DNA of 64,000 nucleotides from Eubacterium sp. MSJ-33. Lineage in GTDB: Bacteria > Bacillota > Clostridia > Lachnospirales > Lachnospiraceae. A model generated the notes under the pieces. It had not been told where the DNA came from. It saw only the letters and a list, made by a program, of their open reading frames with translations, and ran no database searches. Below, in pieces: positions 19,417 to 28,078 of the stretch (positions are counted from its first letter, which is position 1; the number at the start of each line of letters is the position of its first letter). Location of the stretch: positions 1,240,001 to 1,304,000 of the forward strand of contig NZ_CP076562.1 of assembly GCF_022174665.1 (NCBI RefSeq), in the 5' to 3' direction. The position numbers and the translations under genes are program-made.

Positions 19417-20424
19417 TTATTCCTTGCTCCACGATTTTGGAATAAAGATTTTCTTCGCCATATCAATCGCATAATTATCAGTCATCCCGGCAATATAATC
19501 GCAGATGACTGTCTCTTTCAATTCTCCCTGCTCAATAAACATCCTATATTCTTCCGGAAGCCTTTCTTCATGCCCCATGAATTCCTCATACAACATACCA
19601 ATCAGACGTTCCGCTTTCACCTCTTCACTTTTTGCAACCGGATTCGTATATAAATCCTGAAACATGAATTTGCGAAGTTCTTGAAATGCTTCCTGATATT
19701 CCTGCGGTAATATAATATCGTCTATGTCTGTACTCGCAGTAACCACCGTATGTATAAGCGTATTGATTCGATCCCGGGTATTATGTCCAAGAAGATTTGT
19801 ACAAGCCGCAGGCAGCATATCCTCTGTCAAAATCCCCGCCCGGATACCATCATCTATGTCATGATTTACATACGCAATTTTATCCGAAAGTCGAACAATC
19901 TTTCCCTCGAGTGTTGCCGGAACACATCTGCTTCTATGATTCAGTATTCCATCTCGAACTTCCCATGTCAAATTCAGGCCTTTTCCATTTTTCTCTAATC
20001 GTTCTACCACACGTATGCTCTGTTCATTGTGGCAAAACGGTTTTGTTGTATATTTCGATAACGCACGCTCCCCAACGTGTCCAAATGGCGTATGTCCCAA
20101 ATCATGTCCAAGCGCAATTGCCTCTACCAGATCTTCATTCAGATACAGACTTCTGGCAATCGTTCTGCCAATCTGTGCAACCTCCAGGGTATGCGTCAAT
20201 CTTGTCCGATAATGATCTCCTCCCGGTGACAGGAATACCTGCGTCTTATGTTTCATGCGCCGAAATGATTTCGAATGTATAATTCGATCCCGATCCCGCT
20301 GAAATTCCGTGCGCAAATCACATTTTTCTTCTGCCCTGTCTCTTCCTTTCGATTCATCTGCAAAACATGCACATGGTCGAAAGATCTCGTGTTCTCTTTT
20401 TTCCAGACACTCCCGAACGATCAA
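19417..20424 (-). CDS. dgt: dGTP triphosphohydrolase-like HD protein
   Basis: 335 aa. The HD-domain metal ligands are visible: THTLEVAQIGRTIARS, ALGHDLGHTPFGHVGERAL (the HD pair) and DKIAYVNHDIDDG. The family converts dNTPs, classically dGTP, to nucleoside and triphosphate, influencing dNTP pools. The start is TTG at 20424, supported by GGAGG six bases upstream. It is the first gene of the cluster with dnaG, rpoD, trmK, nif3 and the nucleoside kinase. Substrate specificity within the dNTPs is unproven. Confidence 0.92.
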   Translation of the reverse strand: MIVRECLEKREHEIFRPCACFADESKGRDRAEEKCDLRTEFQRDRDRIIHSKSFRRMKHKTQVFLSPGGDHYRTRLTHTLEVAQIGRTIARSLYLNEDLVEAIALGHDLGHTPFGHVGERALSKYTTKPFCHNEQSIRVVERLEKNGKGLNLTWEVRDGILNHRSRCVPATLEGKIVRLSDKIAYVNHDIDDGIRAGILTEDMLPAACTNLLGHNTRDRINTLIHTVVTASTDIDDIILPQEYQEAFQELRKFMFQDLYTNPVAKSEEVKAERLIGMLYEEFMGHEERLPEEYRMFIEQGELKETVICDYIAGMTDNYAIDMAKKIFIPKSWSKE

Positions 20425-20530
20425 TTCAAACCTCCTATATCCTGTAAAAGTCTATTTACCCATACAATAATATTATTCCACAATTCTTTCTTATTCCCTT
20501 TTTTTCTTTAAAATTTTTTATTGCATCACA

Positions 20531-20591
20531 AAAACACAGGTGCAGATAACCTGCTGTTTTATAACAGCAATCCTATCTGCACCTGTGTTTT
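20531..20591. terminator. Long hairpin terminator downstream of the PrsA-like gene
   Basis: 18-bp perfect arms (20531-20548 and 20574-20591) with a smaller hairpin nested inside. Runs of A on one side and T on the other make it usable on both strands. It ends the lipoprotein gene and also shields dgt. Confidence 0.85.
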
Positions 20592-20624
20592 TTCTCTACT
20601 CTATATTGTTTTATAATCTGCTTG

Positions 20625-21713
20625 TTACTGAATCAAATTATTATTCTCAAGATCCGCAGCCAGATAAGAAAGGTCATAATCCGCCCATACAGTTCCTTCC
20701 ATATCCTTCTCCGTATCTACCTCTATTGTGCTGAGCCACTGCTGTTCCAGACTTTCAAACTGATCATCCACTACATCAGATGCAACTGCATACGCATAAC
20801 TGTCAAGCAGATCCTGATCATGATCTGTCTTCACATACAAGACAATATATCCAAGATCATTCTCTGTGATTTCAGAACATTCACCGGCTTTCAGATTCTC
20901 CAGCTGTTTGTTCATATTCTCAGAAAACGCACCAACATAGCCGGACATCTCCTGACTATATTTGTCGACTCCATACTTTGTCAAAAGCTCATCAACGTCC
21001 CCACCATTTTCCAATTCTTCAATCATCTTCTGGGCATTCGCATAAGCATCCTTCTTCTCGTCCTCCGGCAATGCAATATAGCTGCCGTCTGTATCGGTTG
21101 CAGGATTATCGTTCTCATCCGTCTCAACAATCGGGAACACGATATATTTCAACACCATAAAATTGTAATCTTTGCACTTCTCCTGAATATCAGTGGTTGC
21201 TTTCTTACCCATATCGTTTCGAATATCATTTTCGAACTTTGATACATATGTCTGCTCTGTAAATGCTCGTTCAATCACTTCATCAGAGATACCATATTTA
21301 TCTCGAAGCGCCTGCGGCACCTTACTCTTAAAGTTTTCGATTGTTGTAATAATCTTTTCTTTATCGTCATCTGTCAGTTCCACATCATTATGCTGTGTTA
21401 CATCATACAGGATTTTTGTCGTTCGAACCAAAGACAGGACACCATCCTTGCAAGTATCCGGATTTGCTTTTACTGCAGCCTCTGTACCCTTGTTCATCAT
21501 TAAATACTGCATCGCATAGAACATCAATTCATCCATATAGATGTCGTAATCTCCGATTACCATAGCCTTCGTCTTCGAAGCATCTTCCTGAGACATCCCA
21601 CCAGCCTTTGTCAAAGCGTTCTTGTCTTTACTCAATCCATTCGAGCAACCGGTCAGCATCGCAGCTGTCAGTAGTCCAACCACGAATCTTTTTATTGCCT
21701 TTTTTAATTTCAT
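20625..21713 (-). CDS. PrsA/SurA-like peptidyl-prolyl isomerase lipoprotein
   Basis: 362 aa. A signal peptide (KKAIKRFVVGLLTAAMLTGC) ends in a lipobox with Cys about residue 22, so the protein is anchored outside the membrane. The helical SurA_N-like part (about 40-230) is followed by a parvulin-like segment (GGDVDELLTKYGVDKYSQEMSGYVGAF, LKAGECSEITENDLGYIVLYV). The parvulin domain looks short and divergent, so isomerase activity is uncertain and chaperone function is as likely. The ATG at 21713 is chosen because GGAGG lies five bases before it; an upstream ATG at 21725 would overlap that site. It stands alone between terminators. Confidence 0.85.
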   Translation of the reverse strand: MKLKKAIKRFVVGLLTAAMLTGCSNGLSKDKNALTKAGGMSQEDASKTKAMVIGDYDIYMDELMFYAMQYLMMNKGTEAAVKANPDTCKDGVLSLVRTTKILYDVTQHNDVELTDDDKEKIITTIENFKSKVPQALRDKYGISDEVIERAFTEQTYVSKFENDIRNDMGKKATTDIQEKCKDYNFMVLKYIVFPIVETDENDNPATDTDGSYIALPEDEKKDAYANAQKMIEELENGGDVDELLTKYGVDKYSQEMSGYVGAFSENMNKQLENLKAGECSEITENDLGYIVLYVKTDHDQDLLDSYAYAVASDVVDDQFESLEQQWLSTIEVDTEKDMEGTVWADYDLSYLAADLENNNLIQ

Positions 21714-21825
21714 TTTGTCCTCCATCTATTACAACATGCATATTCACGTCTGCATTCTTTTATACTGCTCTATTTTAGTTTACTTTGCATATATAGTCAA
21801 CCGCTTTCACAAAATATACATAAAA

Positions 21826-21855
21826 AAGGATCGTCCGAAGACGATCCTTAAAGTT
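21826..21855 (-). terminator. Terminator of the sugar ABC transporter operon
   Basis: Minus-strand 10-bp GC-rich stem (arms 21826-21835 and 21840-21849), a TTCG tetraloop, and a run of six T following. Confidence 0.9.
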
Positions 21856-21872
21856 ATCGTAAAAAGTAATAA

Positions 21873-22763
21873 TTACTCCTTTACACCACCAAGAGCAACA
21901 CCGGCAATGATGTACTTTGACAATGCAAAGTATACGACGAAGATTGGCAATACCGTCAGACACAGACCAAGGTAGATAATACCATAGTCAGACCTGAACT
22001 GTTCTGAACGAAGTGCCATAATAAACATAGGCAATGTCTTCTTCGCTGTATCTGTCAAAATCATGGATGGTGTGTACAGGTTGTTCCATGAACCAATGAA
22101 AGCAAAGATAGCCTGTGTAGCCATAGCCGGCTTCATCAAAGGCAATGCAATCTTGTTAAATGTAGAGAACTCACCAGAACCATCAATTCTTGCTGCCTCA
22201 ACAATTTCTACTGAGAATCCTGTCTGCATATACTGCTTCATGAAGAAATATGTAGATGGAGCTGCAGCTGCAGGAATAATCAGTGGCCAATATGAATCAT
22301 AAAGACCAATCTTAATCATGAACTGCATGAAACCGATGATAGATACCTGTGCAGGAATCATCATGATAGCCATAATGAAGGAATGAGCAGCATTCTTCAG
22401 CTTGAAGTTATATACTGTCAGACCATATGCAGTCAATGTTGAAATATAAACCTGAAGAATTGTTACAGGAACAGAGATGATCGCACTGTGAAGCATAGCG
22501 CCCCATACAGAAGTACCAACTCCTGATGCCTTTGCATTCAAATTCTTAAAGTTTGTTGAAAGCTGTGAAAACGCATTCGACTTTGGTAACAAATGCAATC
22601 CTGCCTTGATTGTGTCTGAATCAAGTGTTGCATTAATTAACATAATGTAGAATGGTAAAATACTCATAATACACAAGAGTACGCAAATAATCGTTCTGAA
22701 GATCTTAATGCCTCTTATCTTAGCTGAGTAACTTGCATCTATATCTGCTGATTTTTTAGCCAT
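21873..22763 (-). CDS. Sugar ABC transporter permease, MalG type
   Basis: 296 aa with about six membrane segments. The EAA cytoplasmic loop that contacts the ATPase is clear: EAARIDGSGEFSTFNKIALPLMKPAM. It belongs to the CUT1 (oligosaccharide) importer group and pairs with the MalF-type permease 15 nt upstream. No ATP-binding subunit is encoded here; in Firmicutes these systems commonly share one MsmX-type ATPase, which is inference. Ends just before a strong terminator. Confidence 0.94.
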   Translation of the reverse strand: MAKKSADIDASYSAKIRGIKIFRTIICVLLCIMSILPFYIMLINATLDSDTIKAGLHLLPKSNAFSQLSTNFKNLNAKASGVGTSVWGAMLHSAIISVPVTILQVYISTLTAYGLTVYNFKLKNAAHSFIMAIMMIPAQVSIIGFMQFMIKIGLYDSYWPLIIPAAAAPSTYFFMKQYMQTGFSVEIVEAARIDGSGEFSTFNKIALPLMKPAMATQAIFAFIGSWNNLYTPSMILTDTAKKTLPMFIMALRSEQFRSDYGIIYLGLCLTVLPIFVVYFALSKYIIAGVALGGVKE

Positions 22764-22778
22764 TATCCGCGCACCCCC

Positions 22779-23744
22779 TTATCTTACTACAGCATGTCTC
22801 TGCTTTGGTTCTCTCTCTTTTGTAAGAGCGAAGAACAAAAGACTGATTATCATTGTAACTACGAACAATACCATAGACGCCGCTGCTGCCTTACCATAAT
22901 CCTTCGACGTGAATCCAAGGAACTTAATCCACATGGTAATTGTCTCAGATGCGAAGTTTGGCATACCGTTGAAGGATGCATCGACATTGAACAGTGACGG
23001 AATATCGTACATCTGCAAACCACCGATACATGATGTAACCAAACTGAACTGAATAATCGGCTTCAACAATGGAAGTGTGATGTAGAAGAACTGCTGTTTT
23101 CCACTTGCACCATCCACCATGGCTGCTTCGTAAAGCGAAGGGTTAATACCCAGAATACCTGCAATCAATACAATCATCGTATTACCATACCACATCCAGA
23201 ACTGCATGAAAGCAATCAATCCGACTGTCTTTCCCGGGCTCTCCATGATATGTCTGTCTCCAATCAACTGTGCGATTGGACCGTTTGCACTAAACAAACT
23301 GTAGAACAATACGGCGATAGAAGATGCTGTAATGATATTCGGCATGAACATCATAATCTTGAAAGCGCCCTGTCCTTTGAGTTTTACGACTGTATCTGTA
23401 AACCAAGAAGCCAGAAGCAAAGCTAACAGCATCTGAGGAATAAAGTTCAGAACCCAGATCTTAATCGTGTTACCGATAGACTGCACGGCTTTGTTGTTAA
23501 ACCAATGGGTTACAACCAGCTTACCATCAGCACCCTTCTTTGCATCAGAAAGAACGAGGATATAGTTCTTAATACCATTGAAGTTTGGTCCCTGGAACTT
23601 GCCAAGTTTAACCTGATAATACTCTACAAAGCTAAGGTATACTGTGTAAATCAACGGATACAGCTGGAACAAAAAATAAACTAAGAAGAATGGCAGAATG
23701 AAGAAATATCCATACTTGCCATATTCGACTGTTTTTCTCTTCAT
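22779..23744 (-). CDS. Sugar ABC transporter permease, MalF type
   Basis: 321 aa with six predicted membrane helices, beginning GYFFILPFFLVYFLFQLYPLIYTVYLSFVEY. The EAA loop is EAAMVDGASGKQQFFYITLPLLKPII. An extended first periplasmic loop of about 60 residues is present. It partners with the MalG-type permease downstream and the lipoprotein binding protein upstream, from which it is separated by a 200-nt gap holding two hairpins. Confidence 0.94.
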   Translation of the reverse strand: MKRKTVEYGKYGYFFILPFFLVYFLFQLYPLIYTVYLSFVEYYQVKLGKFQGPNFNGIKNYILVLSDAKKGADGKLVVTHWFNNKAVQSIGNTIKIWVLNFIPQMLLALLLASWFTDTVVKLKGQGAFKIMMFMPNIITASSIAVLFYSLFSANGPIAQLIGDRHIMESPGKTVGLIAFMQFWMWYGNTMIVLIAGILGINPSLYEAAMVDGASGKQQFFYITLPLLKPIIQFSLVTSCIGGLQMYDIPSLFNVDASFNGMPNFASETITMWIKFLGFTSKDYGKAAAASMVLFVVTMIISLLFFALTKEREPKQRHAVVR

Positions 23745-23795
23745 ATTTTACTTCCCCAACCTTTTCATAATTTTAAAATTTCTTACACGCACCCC

Positions 23796-23899
23796 GCTAG
23801 ACATTTTATAAGGGATGCCTTCCGGTATCTCTTATGAAATGTCTAGCAGTGCCCGAATGTCTTTTTTTAAATTATGCACCGGGCGGACCCGGTGCATAA
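23796..23899 (-). promoter_or_regulatory. Two intercistronic hairpins between binding-protein and permease genes
   Basis: First on the minus-strand transcript is a perfect 12-bp GC-rich stem (23872-23899), then a long 24-bp imperfect stem (23796-23847). Neither is followed by a good T-run. Such structures after binding-protein genes commonly protect the upstream mRNA and reduce downstream expression, giving more binding protein than permease; applied here by inference. Confidence 0.65.
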
Positions 23900-23942
23900 C
23901 CATTAGTTCTTATAGATACTAAACTCTTGAATTGCCAATAGA

Positions 23943-25346
23943 TTACTCTACTGTAAGGTTCTGATATGCATCTCTGATAGAAGACTTAACAGCCTCAACA
24001 GCCTCATCGATTGTAGCAATCTCGCCTGAGTTGTAAGATCCTGAAGCATTATCAAGGAAACCGTTCATTGTTGAATCGTACTCTGTAGCGTTCTTAACGT
24101 CGATCTTCTCAGCGTTAGCCATGAATACAGGAACTGGATCCTCGCCGCCAAGTACCTTAGAAGCGCCCTTACCGTCATCTGTAATCTTCTGCATTACGTT
24201 CTTGTTGTTTACATAGTCAAGTGTCTCTGCTGAAAGCTTGTAAAGAACATCCTCATCAGCACACAGTGTATACATAACAAGTGCAGCAAGTTCCTTGTTA
24301 GGACAAGCATCTGTTACACCAAGATATGTACCGCCCCAGTGGTAAGAAACAGGGCCCTGGCACATGTTGAACTTACCTTCGATATCTGTACCCTCTGCCT
24401 GAGCACCAAGTGTCCAGTACAGGAACCATGTACAACCGAACCATCCAAATACATCACCAGTTACATCTGCGAACCAGCCATCTGTCCATGCAGCGTTGTT
24501 GTTTGTGTATTCACCATCGTAAAGCTTCTTAGCGAACTCCATGTACTCAACATAAGCATCATCGAAGTTTACTGTGTCACCCTCTACCCATGGCTTAGCC
24601 TTGTTGTCAATGATAGGTGTCTTAGCATCGCCAGGGCCAGAAAGAATCTTGTAATCAGCTTTCTTCAGCTCTTCTGCTGTAGCAAGGAATGTATCCCAAT
24701 CCTTAACCTTCTGCTGGATATCATCAGGATCTGCTGTTCCGAATACTTCTTCAGCGATATCTGTTCTGTAGATGAAACATCCAGGTGTTGCCTGCCAGCA
24801 CATACCCTTGAGTTTGCCATCGATTGTAGCGTAGTCAATTGTATACTGATAAGCACCTGAGTACATATCTGCTGTGATACCAAGATCTTCAACAGGTACG
24901 ATAGCATCTGAAGCCAAGAAGTACTTAGCTACAGCATCATCACAAGCGATGATAGAAGGAACCTTCTCACCACCAGTTGCGATAGCGTTCTCGATAGCTG
25001 TCTTGTACTCGTCAGAACCACCGCCGAGACCAAGGTTCTCATACTTGATGAGGTCAGCATACTGAGGATACTTATCCTTTACATACTGAAGTCTCTCACC
25101 AAACTCTGTGTTCCATGAGTAGCAGTAAATAGGATCGCTATCTTCTGCCGGCATTGGAAGTGCAACCTCTGCGTTTGATGCTGAAGCATCATCTGCTGTT
25201 GCGTCATCTGTTGCTGCCTCTGTTGTTGCTGCCTCTGTTGTTGGAGCCTCTGTTGTTGTCTCTTCCTTCTTGTCGCCACAAGCTACAAGTGAAAGACCCA
25301 TTGCAAGTGCCAAAGACAATGCTACGGCTTTCTTAAACTTTTTCAC
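23943..25346 (-). CDS. Sugar ABC transporter substrate-binding lipoprotein
   Basis: 467 aa, extracellular binding protein of the CUT1 group. The signal peptide VALSLALAMGLSLVAC ends in a lipobox with Cys about residue 23. It is followed by an unstructured Thr/Glu/Ala/Asp-rich linker (about 28-58) that spaces the domain from the membrane. The rest resembles MalE-like proteins (WDTFLATAEELKKADYKILSG; GWFGCTWFLYWTLG). The aromatic-rich middle fits sugar stacking, but the ligand cannot be named. The start is GTG, eight bases after GGAGG. Confidence 0.93.
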   Translation of the reverse strand: MKKFKKAVALSLALAMGLSLVACGDKKEETTTEAPTTEAATTEAATDDATADDASASNAEVALPMPAEDSDPIYCYSWNTEFGERLQYVKDKYPQYADLIKYENLGLGGGSDEYKTAIENAIATGGEKVPSIIACDDAVAKYFLASDAIVPVEDLGITADMYSGAYQYTIDYATIDGKLKGMCWQATPGCFIYRTDIAEEVFGTADPDDIQQKVKDWDTFLATAEELKKADYKILSGPGDAKTPIIDNKAKPWVEGDTVNFDDAYVEYMEFAKKLYDGEYTNNNAAWTDGWFADVTGDVFGWFGCTWFLYWTLGAQAEGTDIEGKFNMCQGPVSYHWGGTYLGVTDACPNKELAALVMYTLCADEDVLYKLSAETLDYVNNKNVMQKITDDGKGASKVLGGEDPVPVFMANAEKIDVKNATEYDSTMNGFLDNASGSYNSGEIATIDEAVEAVKSSIRDAYQNLTVE

Positions 25347-25584
25347 AAAAAAACCCTCCTTTTAATGTGTATTTTCCGTCTTTTCAATCGTCGAATTATC
25401 CGTTCCGTAAAAAATTCCATATGCAAGTCCCTCAAAAAATCAGTATTGCGTATGTGCAATATTCACAGTTCTTCCAATTACATACGATTCAAAATGACTT
25501 TCGAACCTTTTTTAGCAGTTATTATTACTGCCGGTTCCTAGTTAATTGTGAAATATCGCAGTATTCATCACCGCGACTAAGGTA

Positions 25585-25613
25585 ATTATAGGACATATTT
25601 AACAATTATGCAA
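25585..25613 (-). promoter_or_regulatory. Promoter of the sugar ABC transporter operon, with long leader
   Basis: TTGCAT (25608-25613), 17-base spacer, TATAAT (25585-25590), minus strand. The leader from about 25578 to 25347 is roughly 230 nt and holds no gene. I see only small inverted repeats (for example TTGC-N6-GCAA) and no recognised riboswitch. A regulatory leader is possible but unproven. Confidence 0.75.
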
Positions 25614-25676
25614 GCACTTTTTCATTTTTTTGCGGTTTATTTGTACAGTTTTACCATAAATTGAGGCTGCGCGTCT

Positions 25677-26855
25677 TTACTTGTCTAACTCTTGTACAAA
25701 ATCACGGATTTTCTGTGCAACTGTTTCCGGATCGTACGTGTATAATCTGGAAGGTCCGGAGATCTCTTCAACAGCAACATTCTTATATTTCTCATAGATT
25801 ACTTTTTTGTCCGTATTAAACTCTTCCACATATCCCACTTCTGCTTTTCCCTGCGCAAGTGCATCCGTATCTGTACCATACACTTCTTCTAAGGCCGCAT
25901 CGTACTCTTCTTTTACATCTGAATCATCATTAATATATGGTTCCATCAGTGGGTTGGCAAGAATAAACAGCATCGGTGTATTCTCCGGCCAGCCCATCTC
26001 TTCCACCTTCTTTGCATTCGCAATCGTCTGTAAGTCTTCTTCATACATACCAGATGTATAGAATCCTTTTGAGATCAGTGCTTTTCTGACTACCATCTGT
26101 TTTTCTGTATAAACCGCACCGATATTTTCCGGATATACACTTTTTACAAAACGATGGCCGCCGATCTTCGAGAACAGTGTCATCAGATAATTCAGCACAC
26201 CGCAATACTGCTCCTCTGTGATTCCATCAAACTCCTCCGCAATGGAAATATTGATTCCAACGACCGCCTTCACTTCTTCCGGATACTTATCCGCCCAATA
26301 TGTGGCTTCCAGTCCGGCAATTCCATTCGGAACAAGAATATACGGACCCTCAACACCGGCTTTCTTCAGCGCCTGTCTTGTCTCTTCCACAATACTGTCA
26401 ATATCTTTTCCTGTCTTTGCATTCTCACTGAATCCATATCCACTCCGATCCACATACGCAAGCCTGTAATCCTGAAGCTTCGCAAACAACGGTTGCAACG
26501 CAATCGAATCATCGGTGATTCCGTTGCTGTGAATAAACACGAGTGTATCTTCCGCTTCCAGATTTCCCGCAACAACTGTATGCAGCTTATGTCCGTCAAC
26601 TTCTACCATCTCTCCGGGTGCCTGCAGATATCCGCGTTCATCCGCCAGTTTATTATTATGATTGATATAAACGCCGGTGATGATAAGTACATTTACAACC
26701 AATATCACAATCAGCAATATCAGAATCACCTTGAAAAATTTATGCAAAAATCCTTTGAAGGTTTTCTTCTTCCCCCGCTGCACCTGTGCCAGATTCGGTC
26801 CCTGCAGCTTCTTTCCCGTTTCTTTCCCGTTTTCGGTCTCTTTTTGATGTTCCAT
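25677..26855 (-). CDS. Membrane-anchored alpha/beta hydrolase-fold protein lacking the catalytic triad
   Basis: 392 aa. A basic cytoplasmic tail (1-42) and one membrane helix (about 43-65) precede an external alpha/beta hydrolase domain with the usual landmarks: HTVVAGN, TLVFIHSNGITDD, YVDRSGYGFSENA. The nucleophile elbow reads PNGIAG (176-181), putting Gly178 where the family has Ser. The segment that should carry the catalytic His reads GPSRLYTYDPE, with Arg370 in its place. No acidic residue is evident in the LFILANPLMEP strand. It is therefore probably a non-enzymatic relative, perhaps a binding protein. Divergently transcribed from the next gene. Confidence 0.85.
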   Translation of the reverse strand: MEHQKETENGKETGKKLQGPNLAQVQRGKKKTFKGFLHKFFKVILILLIVILVVNVLIITGVYINHNNKLADERGYLQAPGEMVEVDGHKLHTVVAGNLEAEDTLVFIHSNGITDDSIALQPLFAKLQDYRLAYVDRSGYGFSENAKTGKDIDSIVEETRQALKKAGVEGPYILVPNGIAGLEATYWADKYPEEVKAVVGINISIAEEFDGITEEQYCGVLNYLMTLFSKIGGHRFVKSVYPENIGAVYTEKQMVVRKALISKGFYTSGMYEEDLQTIANAKKVEEMGWPENTPMLFILANPLMEPYINDDSDVKEEYDAALEEVYGTDTDALAQGKAEVGYVEEFNTDKKVIYEKYKNVAVEEISGPSRLYTYDPETVAQKIRDFVQELDK

Positions 26856-26975
26856 CTTATTTACAAATCCTTTCTGTTATAGAAATATACATACTTTTAT
26901 ATCATAATTTAGAACGCGTAAAATGTAAATAGTTTGAAAAGTTTTCACATTTTTTATTAGGATGTATCGCAAGTC

Positions 26976-26986
26976 TATGCTATAAT
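26976..26986 (+). promoter_or_regulatory. Extended -10 promoter for the 27062 gene
   Basis: TATGC followed by TATAAT (26981-26986), matching an extended TGn -10. The -35 (around 26958) is weak. Start would be about 26993, with a 69-nt leader. Confidence 0.5.
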
Positions 26987-27061
26987 TGACAATATATGAA
27001 TTTATCCGCAATATCATCTGTACTGCATATGTATAAATACACGGAAAGGAACAACGCTTAT

Positions 27062-27940
27062 ATGAGTGAACAACATAATACTCCACAGGTAAATTCTCAG
27101 CCCGCAACAGAGAATCAGGAAAATATTACAGCCGAAACCAGCCAGAAAGCAACTTTCAAAGCAGAAGCAACTCCTTGCGAGCCGGCTGTCGAACACGAGG
27201 ACAATTTGGAAATCCAGAGTCTTCGATTTTTTGCAAGGCAGCGTGCCAAAAGAGCAAAACTGAAAAAAAACATGGAAGGCATGAGCGGATTCGAGAAATT
27301 CAAATATATTTTTTCATATTATAAATGGAAGATCCTCATCACCTGCGTCATCTTGGGCATCTGTATTGCACTCCCGCTTACCATATACAAAAATACACGC
27401 CCGATTGCAATCTCTTATGTGATCGTAAATGCCGAAGATCCGAAAGCGGTTGATACAAGTTTTGTGGACGACTATATCCAGACCTTCCATATCAAAAAGC
27501 CATATCGTACAGCCTGCGATCTGGATGTGCACTTAGACAAGGAAACTTACCTGAAAGAATTCAGCCAGAATATGAATGCTTCTGATTATACAGAGCTTCC
27601 TATGAAATGTTACAACGGTTTTTATGATGTGATTATCATGGATAAAAAGGGAATGGAATATTGTGGAATGCAGGAAATCACATATCCACTGAAGAAATAT
27701 CTTCCCGCGGACATCTACACTCTCGTAGAAGACCGCGTAGTTGAAACAGCCGGTTATGATGGTTCTGTTGTACCTTTTGCAATCGATATCAGCGATACAG
27801 ATTTTGCCAAAAGTTTAAACCTCGGATACGACGATGTGTATATCGGTTTTCCAGGCAACACCGACCAGAATTACAAAAATGCCAAGCGTATGCTCAAATA
27901 TATTCTGAATCTCGATATCGATACCGAGACAACGTATTGA
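27062..27940 (+). CDS. Single-pass membrane protein of unknown function
   Basis: 292 aa. A Gln/Glu/Thr-rich disordered N-terminus (1-50), a basic stretch (FFARQRAKRAKLKKNMEGM), one membrane helix (about 95-117, ILITCVILGICIALPLTIY) and an external domain of about 170 residues with no motif I recognise. The charge pattern puts the C-terminal domain outside. The ATG at 27062 is preferred (GGAAAGGA upstream) over an in-frame ATG at 26996 without a ribosome site. It stands alone, divergent from the hydrolase-fold gene and convergent with the ABC-F gene. Confidence 0.75.
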   Translation: MSEQHNTPQVNSQPATENQENITAETSQKATFKAEATPCEPAVEHEDNLEIQSLRFFARQRAKRAKLKKNMEGMSGFEKFKYIFSYYKWKILITCVILGICIALPLTIYKNTRPIAISYVIVNAEDPKAVDTSFVDDYIQTFHIKKPYRTACDLDVHLDKETYLKEFSQNMNASDYTELPMKCYNGFYDVIIMDKKGMEYCGMQEITYPLKKYLPADIYTLVEDRVVETAGYDGSVVPFAIDISDTDFAKSLNLGYDDVYIGFPGNTDQNYKNAKRMLKYILNLDIDTETTY

Positions 27941-27999
27941 TTCCATATGTCCGATTACAGAACGGTTCTGTCTGTTACAGTATTTATATATTACAAGCA

Positions 28000-28035
28000 A
28001 AAGCGGATATTCTTTTTCAAAAGGATATCCGCTTT
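28000..28035. terminator. Bidirectional hairpin between convergent genes
   Basis: 17-bp stem (28000-28016 with 28019-28035, one G-T wobble) in the gap between the membrane-protein and ABC-F gene ends. T-runs are modest on both sides. Confidence 0.65.
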
Positions 28036-28078
28036 ACATTTTCATTTATACAGTTTTCCTGTATTGTCAATCACATGA

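Noticed and set aside
20531..20591. Inverted repeat as a mobile-element end
   Set aside because: Single copy, next to a gene end, with A and T runs: a terminator.
25079..25279. Gln-rich frame resembling a polyglutamine protein
   Set aside because: Frame-shifted reading of the Thr/Glu/Ala/Asp-rich linker in the sugar-binding lipoprotein; repeats come from that linker's codons.
26154..26882. 242-aa open frame on the plus strand
   Set aside because: Opposite the hydrolase-fold gene, low-complexity Ile/Arg-rich translation, no ribosome site.
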